A program made the position numbers and the translations under genes. Shown here piece by piece: positions 7,920-16,757 of a stretch of DNA of 49,893 nt (positions are counted from its first letter, which is position 1; the number at the start of each line of letters is the position of its first letter). The notes below the pieces were generated by a model that was not told where the DNA came from, made no database searches, and was given only the letters and a program-made list of their open reading frames with translations. The DNA comes from Lachnospiraceae bacterium (lineage in GTDB: Bacteria > Bacillota > Clostridia > Lachnospirales > Lachnospiraceae), in NCBI GenBank assembly GCA_017552715.1, contig JAFZOW010000109.1, positions 1 through 49,893 on the forward strand, given 5' to 3'.

Positions 7920-8252
7920 TTATGCCCCTACGGCATCCGGCAGGACTGCTTTATCATCGATATAATAATCGCAGGAGATCTTACGCGAATTATTGCCATA
8001 TAATTCAATGATCTCCGGAAGATTGTCGTTCACGGCGTCAAATTCCAGATGCTGATCCCGACACCAGCTGACTGCGTTCTCCAGAGCCTCTCCGGCACGG
8101 CAGGTCCAGAGGATGAGCTTGTTCCCGGACCTTTTCTGTGCAAGGAGGTATTCGATCAGCGGCCTGTTCGGTTCGCCGAGTTCCGGCCAGTTGCTGAAAC
8201 AGAGGGTGCCGTCGAAATCCACGGCGATGATCTGATAAGTATCTGTGTACAT
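7920..8252 (-). CDS. Small HAD-superfamily hydrolase
   Basis: This 110-residue protein has AAAGGAGG 6 bases before its ATG. HAD motif I is clear (VDFDGTLC, about 11-18, with two Asp), followed by an LWTCRAGEALE segment (motif II-like Thr) and a C-terminal CDYYIDDKA that supplies the acidic motif IV. There is almost no cap domain, placing it among minimal HAD phosphatases of 110-150 residues often annotated only as hydrolase. The substrate cannot be told. It is convergent with glycerate kinase, with only 18 bases between the stops. Confidence 0.8.
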   Translation of the reverse strand: MYTDTYQIIAVDFDGTLCFSNWPELGEPNRPLIEYLLAQKRSGNKLILWTCRAGEALENAVSWCRDQHLEFDAVNDNLPEIIELYGNNSRKISCDYYIDDKAVLPDAVGA

Positions 8253-8380
8253 GGGAGCCTCCTTTCCGGTTTATGGATCTAAGTAGATTCTCTCATAAGA
8301 ACTGTCCAACAAAACGGACTCGGTTTGGGGAATTTGAAGAAAGAGGGAGCCGGATACGCTGCTTATTGTATGAGGTGGGA

Positions 8381-8896
8381 ATGAGACTGTTTATCGCGAT
8401 TCAATTTGAACAGAATATCCTTGATGCACTGACGGATCTTCAGGATGAGCTGAGAAGCCGGGGGGTCAGCGGAAATTATACCAAACGGGAGAATCTGCAT
8501 ATCACGCTGGCATTCATCGGAGACTATGGAGATCCGGATGAGGTGCTGGAGGCCATGGAACAGGTGGACTTCAGACCGATCCGGATCAGTCTGGATGGAG
8601 TGGGCAGTTTTGGTGAACTGTTCTGGGTTGGACTGGCGGATGATCCGCAGCTTGCAGGATATGTGAGACGTCTTCGCCGGGCGCTATCCGAGCACGGGAT
8701 CCCCTTTGATAAGAAACGATTCTCACCCCACATCACGCTGATCAGGAAATATTCCTGCAGGAACGGGAAGGAGATCCCTGTGTCGGATCCGCCGAAAGGA
8801 AGTATGACGGCGACGCGGGTTTCGCTCATGCTTTCGGAGCGCGGCAAGAACGGGATGATCTACACGGAGCTCGGAAGTGTGGAGGAAAAGGCATGA
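8381..8896 (+). CDS. thpR: RNA 2',3'-cyclic phosphodiesterase (2H family)
   Basis: The start is the ATG at 8381, preceded by GAGGTGGGA, since the upstream in-frame extension does not match the family. The 171-residue protein begins MRLFIAIQF, as ThpR/LigT proteins do, and has the two HxT motifs of the 2H phosphoesterase fold at H40-I-T and H117-I-T. The family hydrolyses 2',3'-cyclic phosphate ends of RNA to 2'-phosphate and can ligate tRNA halves in vitro. The length and both catalytic histidines are normal. It stands alone between a divergent HAD gene and a convergent winged-helix fragment. Confidence 0.9.
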   Translation: MRLFIAIQFEQNILDALTDLQDELRSRGVSGNYTKRENLHITLAFIGDYGDPDEVLEAMEQVDFRPIRISLDGVGSFGELFWVGLADDPQLAGYVRRLRRALSEHGIPFDKKRFSPHITLIRKYSCRNGKEIPVSDPPKGSMTATRVSLMLSERGKNGMIYTELGSVEEKA

Positions 8897-8913
8897 AGGA
8901 GAGCTTCCCTGCC

Positions 8914-9159
8914 TTACTCCATGTTATCCCAATTGCTCCTGGCATATGTTTCATCGTACATGTCGCTGATCCCCGCTAAAAGCATGATGATCCCCTGAAC
9001 CTTATAAGGCTGCACGATATAGATACCTTTGGTATCTTCCTTGATGAGATCGGCGGCCAGGAGAGGTTTCATATGATGATAGGCCTGGCCTGTCGAATTC
9101 AGGTGGCATTCATCGTAATTTGCTTCCAAAGTGGGTTGGAAACAGTAAAAAACATTCAT
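8914..9159 (-). CDS. Winged-helix protein fragment downstream of the UmuC-like gene
   Basis: This 81-residue ORF overlaps the polymerase stop codon by four bases (ATGA), so it would be translationally coupled. Residues ~18-60 (LNSTGQAYHHMKPLLAADLI followed by a wing, KGIYIVQP) match the recognition helix and wing of ArsR-like winged-helix regulators, and a C-terminal helix (GIIMLLAGISDMYD) follows. The first helices of the fold seem missing: the N-terminus MNVFYCFQPTLEANYDEC is short and odd. It may be a truncated regulator or a shortened natural variant. Confidence 0.55.
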   Translation of the reverse strand: MNVFYCFQPTLEANYDECHLNSTGQAYHHMKPLLAADLIKEDTKGIYIVQPYKVQGIIMLLAGISDMYDETYARSNWDNME

Positions 9160-10652
9160 GCCTTATGCCCGCCGATCCATTGGTTGCGTTCCCTGGTCAT
9201 GGCGCCTTCCAGGAAGTTGGTGCCTTTCAGTATCGCGTTCTTTCCGAATTTGTCCTTGATCTTAAGTGTTGCGAGCTGCAGCGCTTTTTCTTTTTCCAGA
9301 CGCAGTTCTTCTTCCTGCCTGGCACGCTCCAGCGCATCAAAATCCGTAAAGAGGTCGAGCTGTTCGAATTCCGGCTTTGTTTTTACGGAGGATTCGGGAA
9401 CAACATCGCAGGCGCAGATGTTTACGCGGCGGATCAGAAGGAGGGGATCCACGATGCTTTCGTAAAGTTTGACAACTGCGGATGTGAGCAGTCGCGTGGA
9501 GGATGTATATCTGTGCAGCTTTGCGGTGCCGGTGGCGTGCTTTGGTGTTATCCTGCCGTAGTGATCCAGATGGAGCTCGCCTTTGTAATCCTTGAGCAGA
9601 TCCGGATCTTTGATGCATTCATATCCGATCATCAGTACCATCTGATCCGTCACGACTTTTTTCCGGACCAGATCGAGGGAGAGCAGGTCGGTCATCTCCC
9701 GGACGATGATCATTGCTTCTTCATACTTGTATGGCCGCTGCAATACCTGACCGGAGGATATGCTGTTTGTTGCCGGGCGGTATTGCTTGATATAGTCGAT
9801 GGTCACCGGCTCCCAGCCCCAGGCATGATCGATCAGAAGCTCCGCATTGACGCCGAAGGCCTTATACAGACCGGATTCGCCGTATTCGGAATAGCGTGCC
9901 ACATCACCCATCGTGATAAGGCCCAGCTTGTAGAGCCTGCGTGCCGTACCGCCTCCGACACGCCAGAAGTCCGTGATGGGAGTATGTCCCCAGAGCTGTT
10001 CCCGGAAGCTGTGTTCGTCCAGATCGGCGATGCGTACACCGTCCTTATCTGCCGGCATATGTTTTGCCACGATATCCATAGCAACTTTGCTCAGGAAAAG
10101 ATTCGTTCCGATCCCTGCGGTGGCAGTGATCCCGGTTTCCGACAGGACGTCCCGTATCATGGTGATCGCAAGGTCATGAGCGCTCTTACCGTAGAGCTTC
10201 AGATACTGCGATGCATCGATGAACACCTCGTCGCAGGAATATACATGAATGTCCTCCGGTGCGATGTAGCGCAGATAGATCCCGTAAACGCGTGTGCTGT
10301 ACTGCATATATAAGAGCATCCGCGGGACGGCTGTGATATAGTCCAGCTCCAGCGCAGGATCCGATCTCAGCTCCGGCACAAAGTAAGATTTACCCGTAAA
10401 GCGCCGGTAGGGAGCGCGGGATCGGCGTTCGGCGTTGATCAGCCGGACCGCCTGGATCACTTCGAAGAGTCTTGGCCGCCCCGATATACCGTAGGATTTC
10501 AGCCCCGGTGAGATGGCCAGGCATATCGTTTTGTCTGTGCGGGAACTGTCCGCCACCACCAGATTGGTGATAAGCGGGTCCAGCCCGCGTTCTACGCACT
10601 CCACGGAGGCATAGAAAGATTTTAAGTCTATGGCAATGTAGACAGGCTCCAA
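9156..10652 (-). CDS. Y-family DNA polymerase (UmuC/UvrX-like, translesion synthesis)
   Basis: The start is taken as TTG at 10652 because GGAG lies 8 bases before it and the family N-terminus (VYIAIDLKSFYASVEC) begins right after; an ATG further upstream would include the LexA-controlled promoter. The 498-residue protein has catalytic D9 and the YSCDEVFID motif (D141, E142) of the palm. A helix-hairpin-helix thumb (WRVGGGTARRLYKLGL) and a little-finger domain with a long charged C-terminal tail follow. It copies past DNA damage. The operon has a LexA-type promoter at 10686-10740 and the winged-helix fragment follows. The YolD-like partner usually next to such polymerases is instead at 30518-30916. 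Confidence 0.92.
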   Translation of the reverse strand: MEPVYIAIDLKSFYASVECVERGLDPLITNLVVADSSRTDKTICLAISPGLKSYGISGRPRLFEVIQAVRLINAERRSRAPYRRFTGKSYFVPELRSDPALELDYITAVPRMLLYMQYSTRVYGIYLRYIAPEDIHVYSCDEVFIDASQYLKLYGKSAHDLAITMIRDVLSETGITATAGIGTNLFLSKVAMDIVAKHMPADKDGVRIADLDEHSFREQLWGHTPITDFWRVGGGTARRLYKLGLITMGDVARYSEYGESGLYKAFGVNAELLIDHAWGWEPVTIDYIKQYRPATNSISSGQVLQRPYKYEEAMIIVREMTDLLSLDLVRKKVVTDQMVLMIGYECIKDPDLLKDYKGELHLDHYGRITPKHATGTAKLHRYTSSTRLLTSAVVKLYESIVDPLLLIRRVNICACDVVPESSVKTKPEFEQLDLFTDFDALERARQEEELRLEKEKALQLATLKIKDKFGKNAILKGTNFLEGAMTRERNQWIGGHKA

Positions 10653-10685
10653 AGCGTGTGCTCCTTTCTCATCGGGATAAAAATG

Positions 10686-10740
10686 AATATAGAACATATG
10701 TTCGATACAGTCAATCGGCAAATTGCACGAACATGTGTTT
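10686..10740 (-). promoter_or_regulatory. SOS promoter with two LexA boxes (polymerase gene)
   Basis: Read on the minus strand, TTGACT (10709-10714), exactly 17 bp, and TATATT (10686-10691) form a promoter whose spacer holds a perfect LexA box, GAACATATGTTC (10692-10703). A second near-consensus box, GAACATGTGTTT (10729-10740), lies 37 bp further upstream. Repression by LexA and induction by DNA damage are expected from established knowledge of the Gram-positive GAAC-N4-GTTC box. The boxes also lie between this gene and the divergent SRAP gene. Confidence 0.85.
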
Positions 10741-10839
10741 TTGGCCTGAGGAATTTTTGTGGGCCTTACAGGATCAGGCCGGCTGCGGAAAGGAAAGCTG
10801 ATGGTATAAAAACAGACGGATCTGTGGTAAAATATCAGA

Positions 10840-11406
10840 ATGTGCTGCAGGTATTTCATAAGTCATAAGATGTATAACCGTCTCCCGGCTTTTCTGATGC
10901 CGGCGGATGCAAGGCGCTATGAGGGAGATATACGCCCGTCGGAAAGAGCGATGATCATCCGAAGGAGCAACAGGGGAATGGAGGCGGCGGATCTTTCGTG
11001 GGGATATCCTTCAAAGAACTCCGGCGGCCTGGTGATCAATGCAAGGGCGGAGACTCTGCATGAGAAAGCGATGTTTTGTGATGATGTGATGAACCGGCGC
11101 TGCCTGATCCCTGCCAGCGGTTTTTATGAATGGGATAAGGAAAAACAGAAAGCAACGGTAAGGGTTCCGGAGGAAGAGCTGATCTACTTTGCCGGCATTT
11201 ACAGTATCCGTTCGGGTACGGAACGATTTGTGATCATCACAAGGGAGTCGGCGGGTGAGATGATCAGGATCCATGAACGGATGCCTCTCATCATCCCCGG
11301 GAAGAGTGTGGAAGAATGGCTGTCTGAGGATTATCAGGATGTGCTGAAAGCGGAAGCACCTCCCATGGAAGTAAAGATCGAAAATGAGCAGATGTCTTTT
11401 TTGTGA
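10840..11406 (+). CDS. SOS response-associated peptidase (SRAP/HMCES/YedK-like)
   Basis: This 188-residue protein begins MCCRYF. Cys2 is the catalytic residue exposed after Met removal, which crosslinks to abasic sites in single-stranded DNA; most homologues have MCGRY, so the second Cys is a small difference. INARAET, GFYEW and HERMP are all present, as in active family members. It protects abasic sites during replication. It is divergent from the Y-family polymerase, with the LexA boxes in between. There is no clear Shine-Dalgarno sequence, and a TGG-TAAAAT extended -10-like hexamer ends only 6 bases before the ATG, so a leaderless message is possible. Confidence 0.93.
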   Translation: MCCRYFISHKMYNRLPAFLMPADARRYEGDIRPSERAMIIRRSNRGMEAADLSWGYPSKNSGGLVINARAETLHEKAMFCDDVMNRRCLIPASGFYEWDKEKQKATVRVPEEELIYFAGIYSIRSGTERFVIITRESAGEMIRIHERMPLIIPGKSVEEWLSEDYQDVLKAEAPPMEVKIENEQMSFL

Positions 11407-11428
11407 CTCATGAGTATAAGGAGTTTCT

Positions 11429-12646
11429 ATGAATTATAAATGGATCGCGATCATACTGTTTGTCATCATGTATCTCTACAGGACGATGATCTCCGTCATC
11501 AGTCTCAGGTCAGAGAAGAATCCCATACCGGAAAATGTATCGGATGTCTATGATAAAGAAACCTATGAAAAGTGGCGCGCGTATCACGCGGAAACGAACC
11601 GTTTTGAGATGCTCTCCTTTTCCGTGTCGACCCTGGTATCCTTTCTTTTGCTGGTACTCAATGTCTATGCGCTCTTTGCGGGACTCTTTCCGGAAGGATT
11701 GTTCTGGCAGACCTTCTCTGTGATACTGGTATCCGCACTTTCCTCCCTGATCGAAATACCGTTCTCCTGGTACGGAACAATGGTGATCGAGGAAAAGTAC
11801 GGTTTTAACCGCTCGACGGCAAAGACCTTCTGGGCGGATCAGCTAAAGTCTTTTATCATCATGCTGCTCGTAATGACCGGCATCGGATGCCTGCTTTTTG
11901 CGCTGCATCGGGCGCTGGGAGACTGGCTGGTCCCCGCCTTTGCCATCGTTATGACATTGATCATTCTGATCATAGCTTTTCTGTATCCTTTCTTAAGCAG
12001 GATCTTTAATAAGTTCACGCCTCTGGAAGAAGGCGAATTGCGGGATAAGCTCACCGCACTTCTGGAGAAGAACGGCTACAAGGTACGCGCTATCAATGTC
12101 ATGGATGCATCACGTAGGACAACAAGATCCAATGCGTATTTTTCGGGTTTTGGAAAGATGAAAACGATAGTTCTTTACGATACGCTCCTTGAGGCGCAGA
12201 CAGCGGATGAGATCTGTGCGGTATTTGCGCACGAGCTCGGTCACGGACTGCATAAGGATACACTGAAGAATCAGATCCTGACCTTTTTCCAGATGCTTGT
12301 GATCGCGGTATTTGCATGGCTTACGCTTCGCACCGTGGATATATTTACCGATTTCGGATTTGAAGGGGTCAACTACGGTTTTGCGCTCCTTTTGATCATC
12401 GGAGTGGAGTTCCCGGTCATCTCGCCACTTACCGCTTTGTTTGCCAATTATTTTTCGAGAAGAGCAGAGTACGCTGCGGATGCGCATGCGGTAAAAGAAG
12501 GATATGGTGAGCAGCTGATCACATCCCTGAAGACACTGGCAAAAGAAAACTACTCAAACCTTGCCCCGTCGCCGCTCATCGTTAAGCTGGAGTATTCGCA
12601 TCCTACTTTAAGTCAGCGTATTGATGCGATACGAAAACGGATATAA
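11429..12646 (+). CDS. M48 family zinc metallopeptidase (Ste24/CAAX-protease-like)
   Basis: This 405-residue membrane protein starts at an ATG with AAGGAG upstream. Membrane helices are at about 3-22, 63-88, 93-113, 142-160 and 168-190, with two more around 290-310 and 325-345. The zinc motif HELGH (268-272) sits before the later helices, and a downstream RRAEYAADAHAV segment supplies the third ligand Glu, as in Ste24. EEKYGFNRST, also typical of Ste24-type enzymes, is present. It would degrade or process membrane proteins. It follows the SRAP gene by 22 bases on the same strand. Confidence 0.92.
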   Translation: MNYKWIAIILFVIMYLYRTMISVISLRSEKNPIPENVSDVYDKETYEKWRAYHAETNRFEMLSFSVSTLVSFLLLVLNVYALFAGLFPEGLFWQTFSVILVSALSSLIEIPFSWYGTMVIEEKYGFNRSTAKTFWADQLKSFIIMLLVMTGIGCLLFALHRALGDWLVPAFAIVMTLIILIIAFLYPFLSRIFNKFTPLEEGELRDKLTALLEKNGYKVRAINVMDASRRTTRSNAYFSGFGKMKTIVLYDTLLEAQTADEICAVFAHELGHGLHKDTLKNQILTFFQMLVIAVFAWLTLRTVDIFTDFGFEGVNYGFALLLIIGVEFPVISPLTALFANYFSRRAEYAADAHAVKEGYGEQLITSLKTLAKENYSNLAPSPLIVKLEYSHPTLSQRIDAIRKRI

Positions 12647-12675
12647 AAGAAATATCAGATCTACGGAGGTGGTCT

Positions 12676-13866
12676 ATGCAGTACAGGAAAGATAAGCACG
12701 GAAAAGATCTTTCGGTTCTGGGATACGGCTGCATGCGTTTTACTAAAAAGGGAAACCAGATCGATATCGACAAAGCCGAGAAGGAGATAATGGCGGCGTA
12801 TCATGCAGGAGTGAACTATTATGATACCGCATATATCTACCCCGGCAGTGAAGCGGCTCTCGGTGAGATACTGGAGCGTAATGCCATCAGGGATAAAGTA
12901 AATATCGCGACAAAACTTCCGCAGTATCTTATAAAGGATGGAAAGGGAATAGATAAGTTCTTTAATGAGGAACTGTCCCGTCTGCGCACGGATCATGTTG
13001 ATTATTATCTGATGCATCATCTTACGGATGTTGACATGTGGGAGAAGTTAAAGGCTGTCGGGATACTGGACTGGATCAGGGAAAAGAAAGAGTCGGGGCA
13101 GATAAGGAATATCGGTTTCTCTTATCACGGTAATTCAGATAATTTTATTACGATCTTAAACGACTATGACTGGGACTTCTGCCAGGTACAGTATAACTAT
13201 CTGGATGAAGTGACACAGGCAGGTGTAAAGGGAGTGAAGGCTGCCGCTGCAAAGGGGATCCCTGTTGTGATCATGGAACCGCTTCGCGGAGGTAAGCTGG
13301 TCAATATGCTTCCCGCAAAAGCAAAGCAGATATTTGCCGAAGACGGTCATGGATGGTCACCGGCCGAATGGGCATTCAGATGGTTATATAACCAGCCTGA
13401 AGTGACGGTGGTGCTGTCGGGGATGAATTCTCCCGAAATGGTGGAAGAAAACGTAAGGACCGCAAGTGATATGAGCAGCGGTGCACTTACGGAAAAAGAC
13501 CTTGAGCTGCTTGAACAGGTGAAGAAGGCCATCAGGGAAAACGAAAAGGTGGGCTGCACCGGATGCCGCTATTGCATGCCATGCCCCAAGGGGGTAGATA
13601 TTCCCGGCACTTTTGCCTGCTATAACATGATGTATATCGAAAACAAACGGGAGGGACGTTTTCAGTTTGCCCAGACCGTGGGGCTGACGAAGGAGCCCGC
13701 ATTTGCCAGCCAGTGTGTGGGCTGCGGTAAGTGCGAACAGCATTGTCCCCAGTCGATCCCCATCCGGGAAAAGCTTAAAGAAGCGGATAAAGAACTCAGG
13801 CCGCTGCCCTACAAGCTGGGCATCAACATAGCAAGAAAATTCATGTTCCGTGCAAGGAAAGAATAA
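12676..13866 (+). CDS. Aldo/keto reductase with C-terminal ferredoxin-like domain
   Basis: The start is supported by ACGGAGGTGG upstream. The 396-residue protein has an AKR barrel with catalytic D50, Y55, K80 and H114/H115. It ends in a [4Fe-4S]-type domain with cysteine clusters CTGCRYCMPCP (about 290-300) and CVGCGKCEQHCP (about 347-358). This composite family is common in anaerobes and is thought to reduce carbonyls, possibly with electrons from ferredoxin; the substrate is unknown. It lies 30 bases after the M48 gene and 13 bases before the deacetylase. Confidence 0.93.
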   Translation: MQYRKDKHGKDLSVLGYGCMRFTKKGNQIDIDKAEKEIMAAYHAGVNYYDTAYIYPGSEAALGEILERNAIRDKVNIATKLPQYLIKDGKGIDKFFNEELSRLRTDHVDYYLMHHLTDVDMWEKLKAVGILDWIREKKESGQIRNIGFSYHGNSDNFITILNDYDWDFCQVQYNYLDEVTQAGVKGVKAAAAKGIPVVIMEPLRGGKLVNMLPAKAKQIFAEDGHGWSPAEWAFRWLYNQPEVTVVLSGMNSPEMVEENVRTASDMSSGALTEKDLELLEQVKKAIRENEKVGCTGCRYCMPCPKGVDIPGTFACYNMMYIENKREGRFQFAQTVGLTKEPAFASQCVGCGKCEQHCPQSIPIREKLKEADKELRPLPYKLGINIARKFMFRARKE

Positions 13867-13879
13867 GGAGGTAAGATCT

Positions 13880-14716
13880 ATGGCAAATCTGATCATGCGT
13901 TTTCCCGGAGGAAAAACAAAAGCACTCACTTTAAGTTACGATGACGGAGTAGAACAGGATGAGCGCCTCCTGGAGATCACGAAAAAACATGGCCTGAAGG
14001 GAACCTTCAATATCAACAGCGGATGTTTCCCGCCGGCTGATGTAAAATACGCTCCAGGAACCATACACAGACGTATGCCTCTCCATCGGCTGAAGGAAGT
14101 ATATGATGGCAGCGGATGGGAGATCGCAGCACATGCATATACGCATGCCACGCTTGTGGGATTGCCCGGGAATCTGGCAACGGATGAGATCCTGAGAGAC
14201 AGAAAGACCCTCGAAGAGATATTCGGAACGGTGATCAGAGGATTCGCATATCCTTACGGTGCATATGATGATAAAAGTGTGGAGATACTCAAAAACTGCG
14301 GCTTCGCCTATGCCAGGACCGTAAATTCCACGCATGATTTTTATATTCCGCAGGACTGGCTCAGAATGCCCGCCACCTGTCACCATAACGATCCTGAGCT
14401 GATGAAGCTCGCGGAAAGATTTACGGAGGCTAAGAACAGCTGGCATCCCATGCTGTTTTACCTGTGGGGACACAGTTATGAATTTGAAGAGCTGAATAAC
14501 TGGAAAGTCCTGGAAGACTTTGCGGAAGCTGTCGGTGCCAGGGATGATGTCTGGTATGCAACGAATATAGAGATCTGTGATTATTGCGAGGCATTCAAAC
14601 GCCTGATCTTTGATACCGCCATGAAGATCTGCATCAACCCGACGGCCAGCGACCTGTGGTTCTGCTATGGGGAGAAGGATGTTTATGTGCCTGCAGGGGC
14701 CAGGGCAGAGATATAA
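13880..14716 (+). CDS. Polysaccharide deacetylase (CE4/NodB-like)
   Basis: The start is ATG 13880 behind AAGGAGG; a longer frame into the previous gene lacks support. The 278-residue cytoplasmic-looking protein has the NodB core: SYDDG (metal-binding Asp pair), a HAYTHATL motif with the two metal-binding His, and FAYPYGAYDD. It has no signal peptide or wall-anchor sequence. Family members remove N- or O-acetyl groups from sugars. The directly following glycosyltransferase gene (no gap between stop and start) suggests joint work on a polysaccharide or glycoconjugate. Confidence 0.88.
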   Translation: MANLIMRFPGGKTKALTLSYDDGVEQDERLLEITKKHGLKGTFNINSGCFPPADVKYAPGTIHRRMPLHRLKEVYDGSGWEIAAHAYTHATLVGLPGNLATDEILRDRKTLEEIFGTVIRGFAYPYGAYDDKSVEILKNCGFAYARTVNSTHDFYIPQDWLRMPATCHHNDPELMKLAERFTEAKNSWHPMLFYLWGHSYEFEELNNWKVLEDFAEAVGARDDVWYATNIEICDYCEAFKRLIFDTAMKICINPTASDLWFCYGEKDVYVPAGARAEI

Positions 14717-15823
14717 GTGACGATCAGCGGGTATTTTGACATACTGAAAACCAAAGATATCATCTGCTGGGGCAGTGGGAAACATTTCAGAAACCTCACC
14801 TGTGCTTTTCTGTGCAAAAGCGGCCTGATCGAAAACCTGAAGGGATTTGTGGGGATTTCGGATAAAGAGAAGCCTGAGATCCCGGGCCATTCCTGCGCTG
14901 TGTTCGGAAAGGAAGAACTGGCGGGGCTGGACAGCGATAAGACCATCATTCTTATCGCTGTTACCGGCTATGAGGAGATCCTGAGCCAGCTGCACTCGGA
15001 TGAGCGGCTGGCCGGATTCGAGGCGGTTCCAGCCATCTATCTGGAAGCCCTTTATGAGGATATGCTTCTTTTGTCAGTGAAGAAGCCGCCGTTGAATTAT
15101 CGTAAGAATGAAAAGGCAGTGATCCCCGGAATCATCCATGCATTATGGTTTTCGGCCGATCCTATGCCTGAACTCTATTTAAGATGCCTTGAGTCCTGGA
15201 AAAAATATGCTCCTGATCACGAGATAAAGATCTGGGATCTGGAGACATATAAACCCCATCATTGCCTGTTTTTTGAACAGGCAATAGAGCATGGGAACTG
15301 GGCCTTTGCATCGGATTATGCCAGAGCCGATCTCCTCCGCAGATATGGCGGTATCTATATGGATCTGGATGTGGAGATGCTCCGTCCCATCGATGACCTG
15401 TTGTACAACGATGCCTATATGAGCTTCGAATCCGCGGACCGGATCGAGTGCGGATCCGGAATGGGAGCAAGACCCGGACATCCGATCATGCAGGAGATCT
15501 GCGAAAGCTACGAGAACAGACCCTATCTTAAAGCCGACGGGACCTGGGATAATTCCACCTGCCCGGTACGCTACACTCAGGTCATAGAAAAGCATGGCCT
15601 GAAAAAAGACGGCGGCTTCCAGCAGGTGGAGGATATCACTGTATATCCTTTCGAGGTGCTGACGGGAAAGAGCTTTGATACGGGGATCATCTACAAAACT
15701 GAATTAAGTTATACCGTGCACCATCACAATGGGAGCTGGATCCCGGATCCTGCCCGGCGGGCCATGATGGAACGATACGAAAATATCCGGGAGTTTCTTG
15801 GATCAAAGGGTATAACGATATGA
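14717..15823 (+). CDS. Glycosyltransferase with DXD motif (GT32-like)
   Basis: This gene starts with GTG immediately after the deacetylase stop, so the two are coupled. The N-terminal ~120 residues form a Rossmann-like domain (DIICWGSGKHF; a nucleotide- or sugar-binding module common in capsule enzymes). From ~135 the GT32-type fold begins (IPGIIHALWFSADPMPELYLRCLESW), with the segment FASDYARADLLRRYGGIYMDLDVEML carrying the DLD metal/sugar-nucleotide site. It is 368 residues long with no membrane helices. It probably adds a hexose to a cell-surface or secreted glycan. Confidence 0.88.
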   Translation: MTISGYFDILKTKDIICWGSGKHFRNLTCAFLCKSGLIENLKGFVGISDKEKPEIPGHSCAVFGKEELAGLDSDKTIILIAVTGYEEILSQLHSDERLAGFEAVPAIYLEALYEDMLLLSVKKPPLNYRKNEKAVIPGIIHALWFSADPMPELYLRCLESWKKYAPDHEIKIWDLETYKPHHCLFFEQAIEHGNWAFASDYARADLLRRYGGIYMDLDVEMLRPIDDLLYNDAYMSFESADRIECGSGMGARPGHPIMQEICESYENRPYLKADGTWDNSTCPVRYTQVIEKHGLKKDGGFQQVEDITVYPFEVLTGKSFDTGIIYKTELSYTVHHHNGSWIPDPARRAMMERYENIREFLGSKGITI

Positions 15824-15916
15824 TGTTTATTTATGGATTTACATCTTCCCACTTCGGGATCGGGGAATCGGTCCTGACGGCTTCGCTTACCAGTAGAAAG
15901 AACGGAGGTTTAAGAA

Positions 15917-16267
15917 ATGACAAAGGTTTATTGTTATTCAAAATGTACAAGCTGCAAAAAGGCGCTGAAGTGGCTTGACGATAATAAGATCAGGCATACG
16001 GTGATCGATATCAAAGAAGATCATCCCGATGAAAAGACTCTGCGTCAGCTTCATAAGAAAAGCGGTCTTCCGCTGAGAAAGTTTTTTAATACCAGCGGGC
16101 AGCTCTATCGTGAGATGGAACTGTCAAAGAAACTGCCGGATATGAGCGAGGATGAGATGTTCAGGCTTCTGGCATCGGACGGAATGCTGGTGAAGAGACC
16201 GCTGCTCATAACCGAGGATAAGGTGCTGACCGGATTCAAAGAAGCGGATTGGAAGGAGGCATTATGA
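15917..16267 (+). CDS. ArsC/Spx family protein
   Basis: This 116-residue protein has CGGAGG upstream. It has a thioredoxin-like fold of the ArsC family, with C10-T-S-C13 near the N-terminus, the KKSGLPLRKFFNTSGQLYRE segment, and KRPLLI. The second Cys of CxxC suggests the YffB/Spx-like branch rather than a classic arsenate reductase, and no ars genes are near. It is likely redox-active or regulatory. The stop codon overlaps the ATG of the HD-domain gene. The 93 bases upstream of it contain no gene. Confidence 0.88.
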   Translation: MTKVYCYSKCTSCKKALKWLDDNKIRHTVIDIKEDHPDEKTLRQLHKKSGLPLRKFFNTSGQLYREMELSKKLPDMSEDEMFRLLASDGMLVKRPLLITEDKVLTGFKEADWKEAL

Positions 16268-16725
16268 GCAGACTGAAGGAACTCAGAAAGTATGTGGATG
16301 CCGAGCTGGATAAGATGGAGGATGCTGATAAGCGGACGAGTGCTATAGCGCATCTGTATGGGGTTTCGCTGGCGGCTACGATGATCGCCAGGAAGCGCGG
16401 GCTGGATCCGGAGATCGCATCGATGGCTGCGATGCTGCATGATCTGTATGCATATAAGACAGGATCCTACGATGATCATGCCCACAAAGGAGCGGAGCTT
16501 GCAAGGGAGATCCTTGACGAACTGAAGCTGACGGATGAGGCAGAGACGGATACGATCTGTTCGGCGATCTATCATCATGATGACAAGCTGCTGACAGACG
16601 CTGCCATGGATGAAGTGCTTAAAGATGCGGATGTCATCCATCATTGCATGAATGATCTGTCCAAAGCGATCAAGGATAAAGAGCAGGCACGTTTTGATAA
16701 ACTGTGTGAAGAGTTTGGGATGTAA
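16264..16725 (+). CDS. HD domain phosphohydrolase-like protein
   Basis: The start is ATG 16264 (GGAGG 6 bases upstream), overlapping the ArsC-like stop. The 153-residue protein carries an HD signature: H29, the LHDLYAY motif at about 60, HHD in the middle (SAIYHHDDK) and a closing DADVIHH. It looks like a single-domain metal-dependent phosphohydrolase acting on a nucleotide or other phosphoester. No partner domain gives the substrate. Confidence 0.85.
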   Translation: MSRLKELRKYVDAELDKMEDADKRTSAIAHLYGVSLAATMIARKRGLDPEIASMAAMLHDLYAYKTGSYDDHAHKGAELAREILDELKLTDEAETDTICSAIYHHDDKLLTDAAMDEVLKDADVIHHCMNDLSKAIKDKEQARFDKLCEEFGM

Positions 16726-16757
16726 GGGGCAGGAAGTGATATGCCGGAGATGGTAGT

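Noticed and set aside
9120-10313. 397-codon frame on the plus strand
   Set aside because: It is the reverse complement of the Y-family polymerase, which has all catalytic motifs; the shadow shows no domain.
13931-14995. 354-codon frame on the minus strand
   Set aside because: It is antisense to the deacetylase and glycosyltransferase genes, with no start signal or recognisable motif.
15824-15916. Possible gene remnant between the glycosyltransferase and ArsC-like genes
   Set aside because: Short, no continuous frame or motif; only the ribosome binding site of the next gene can be supported.
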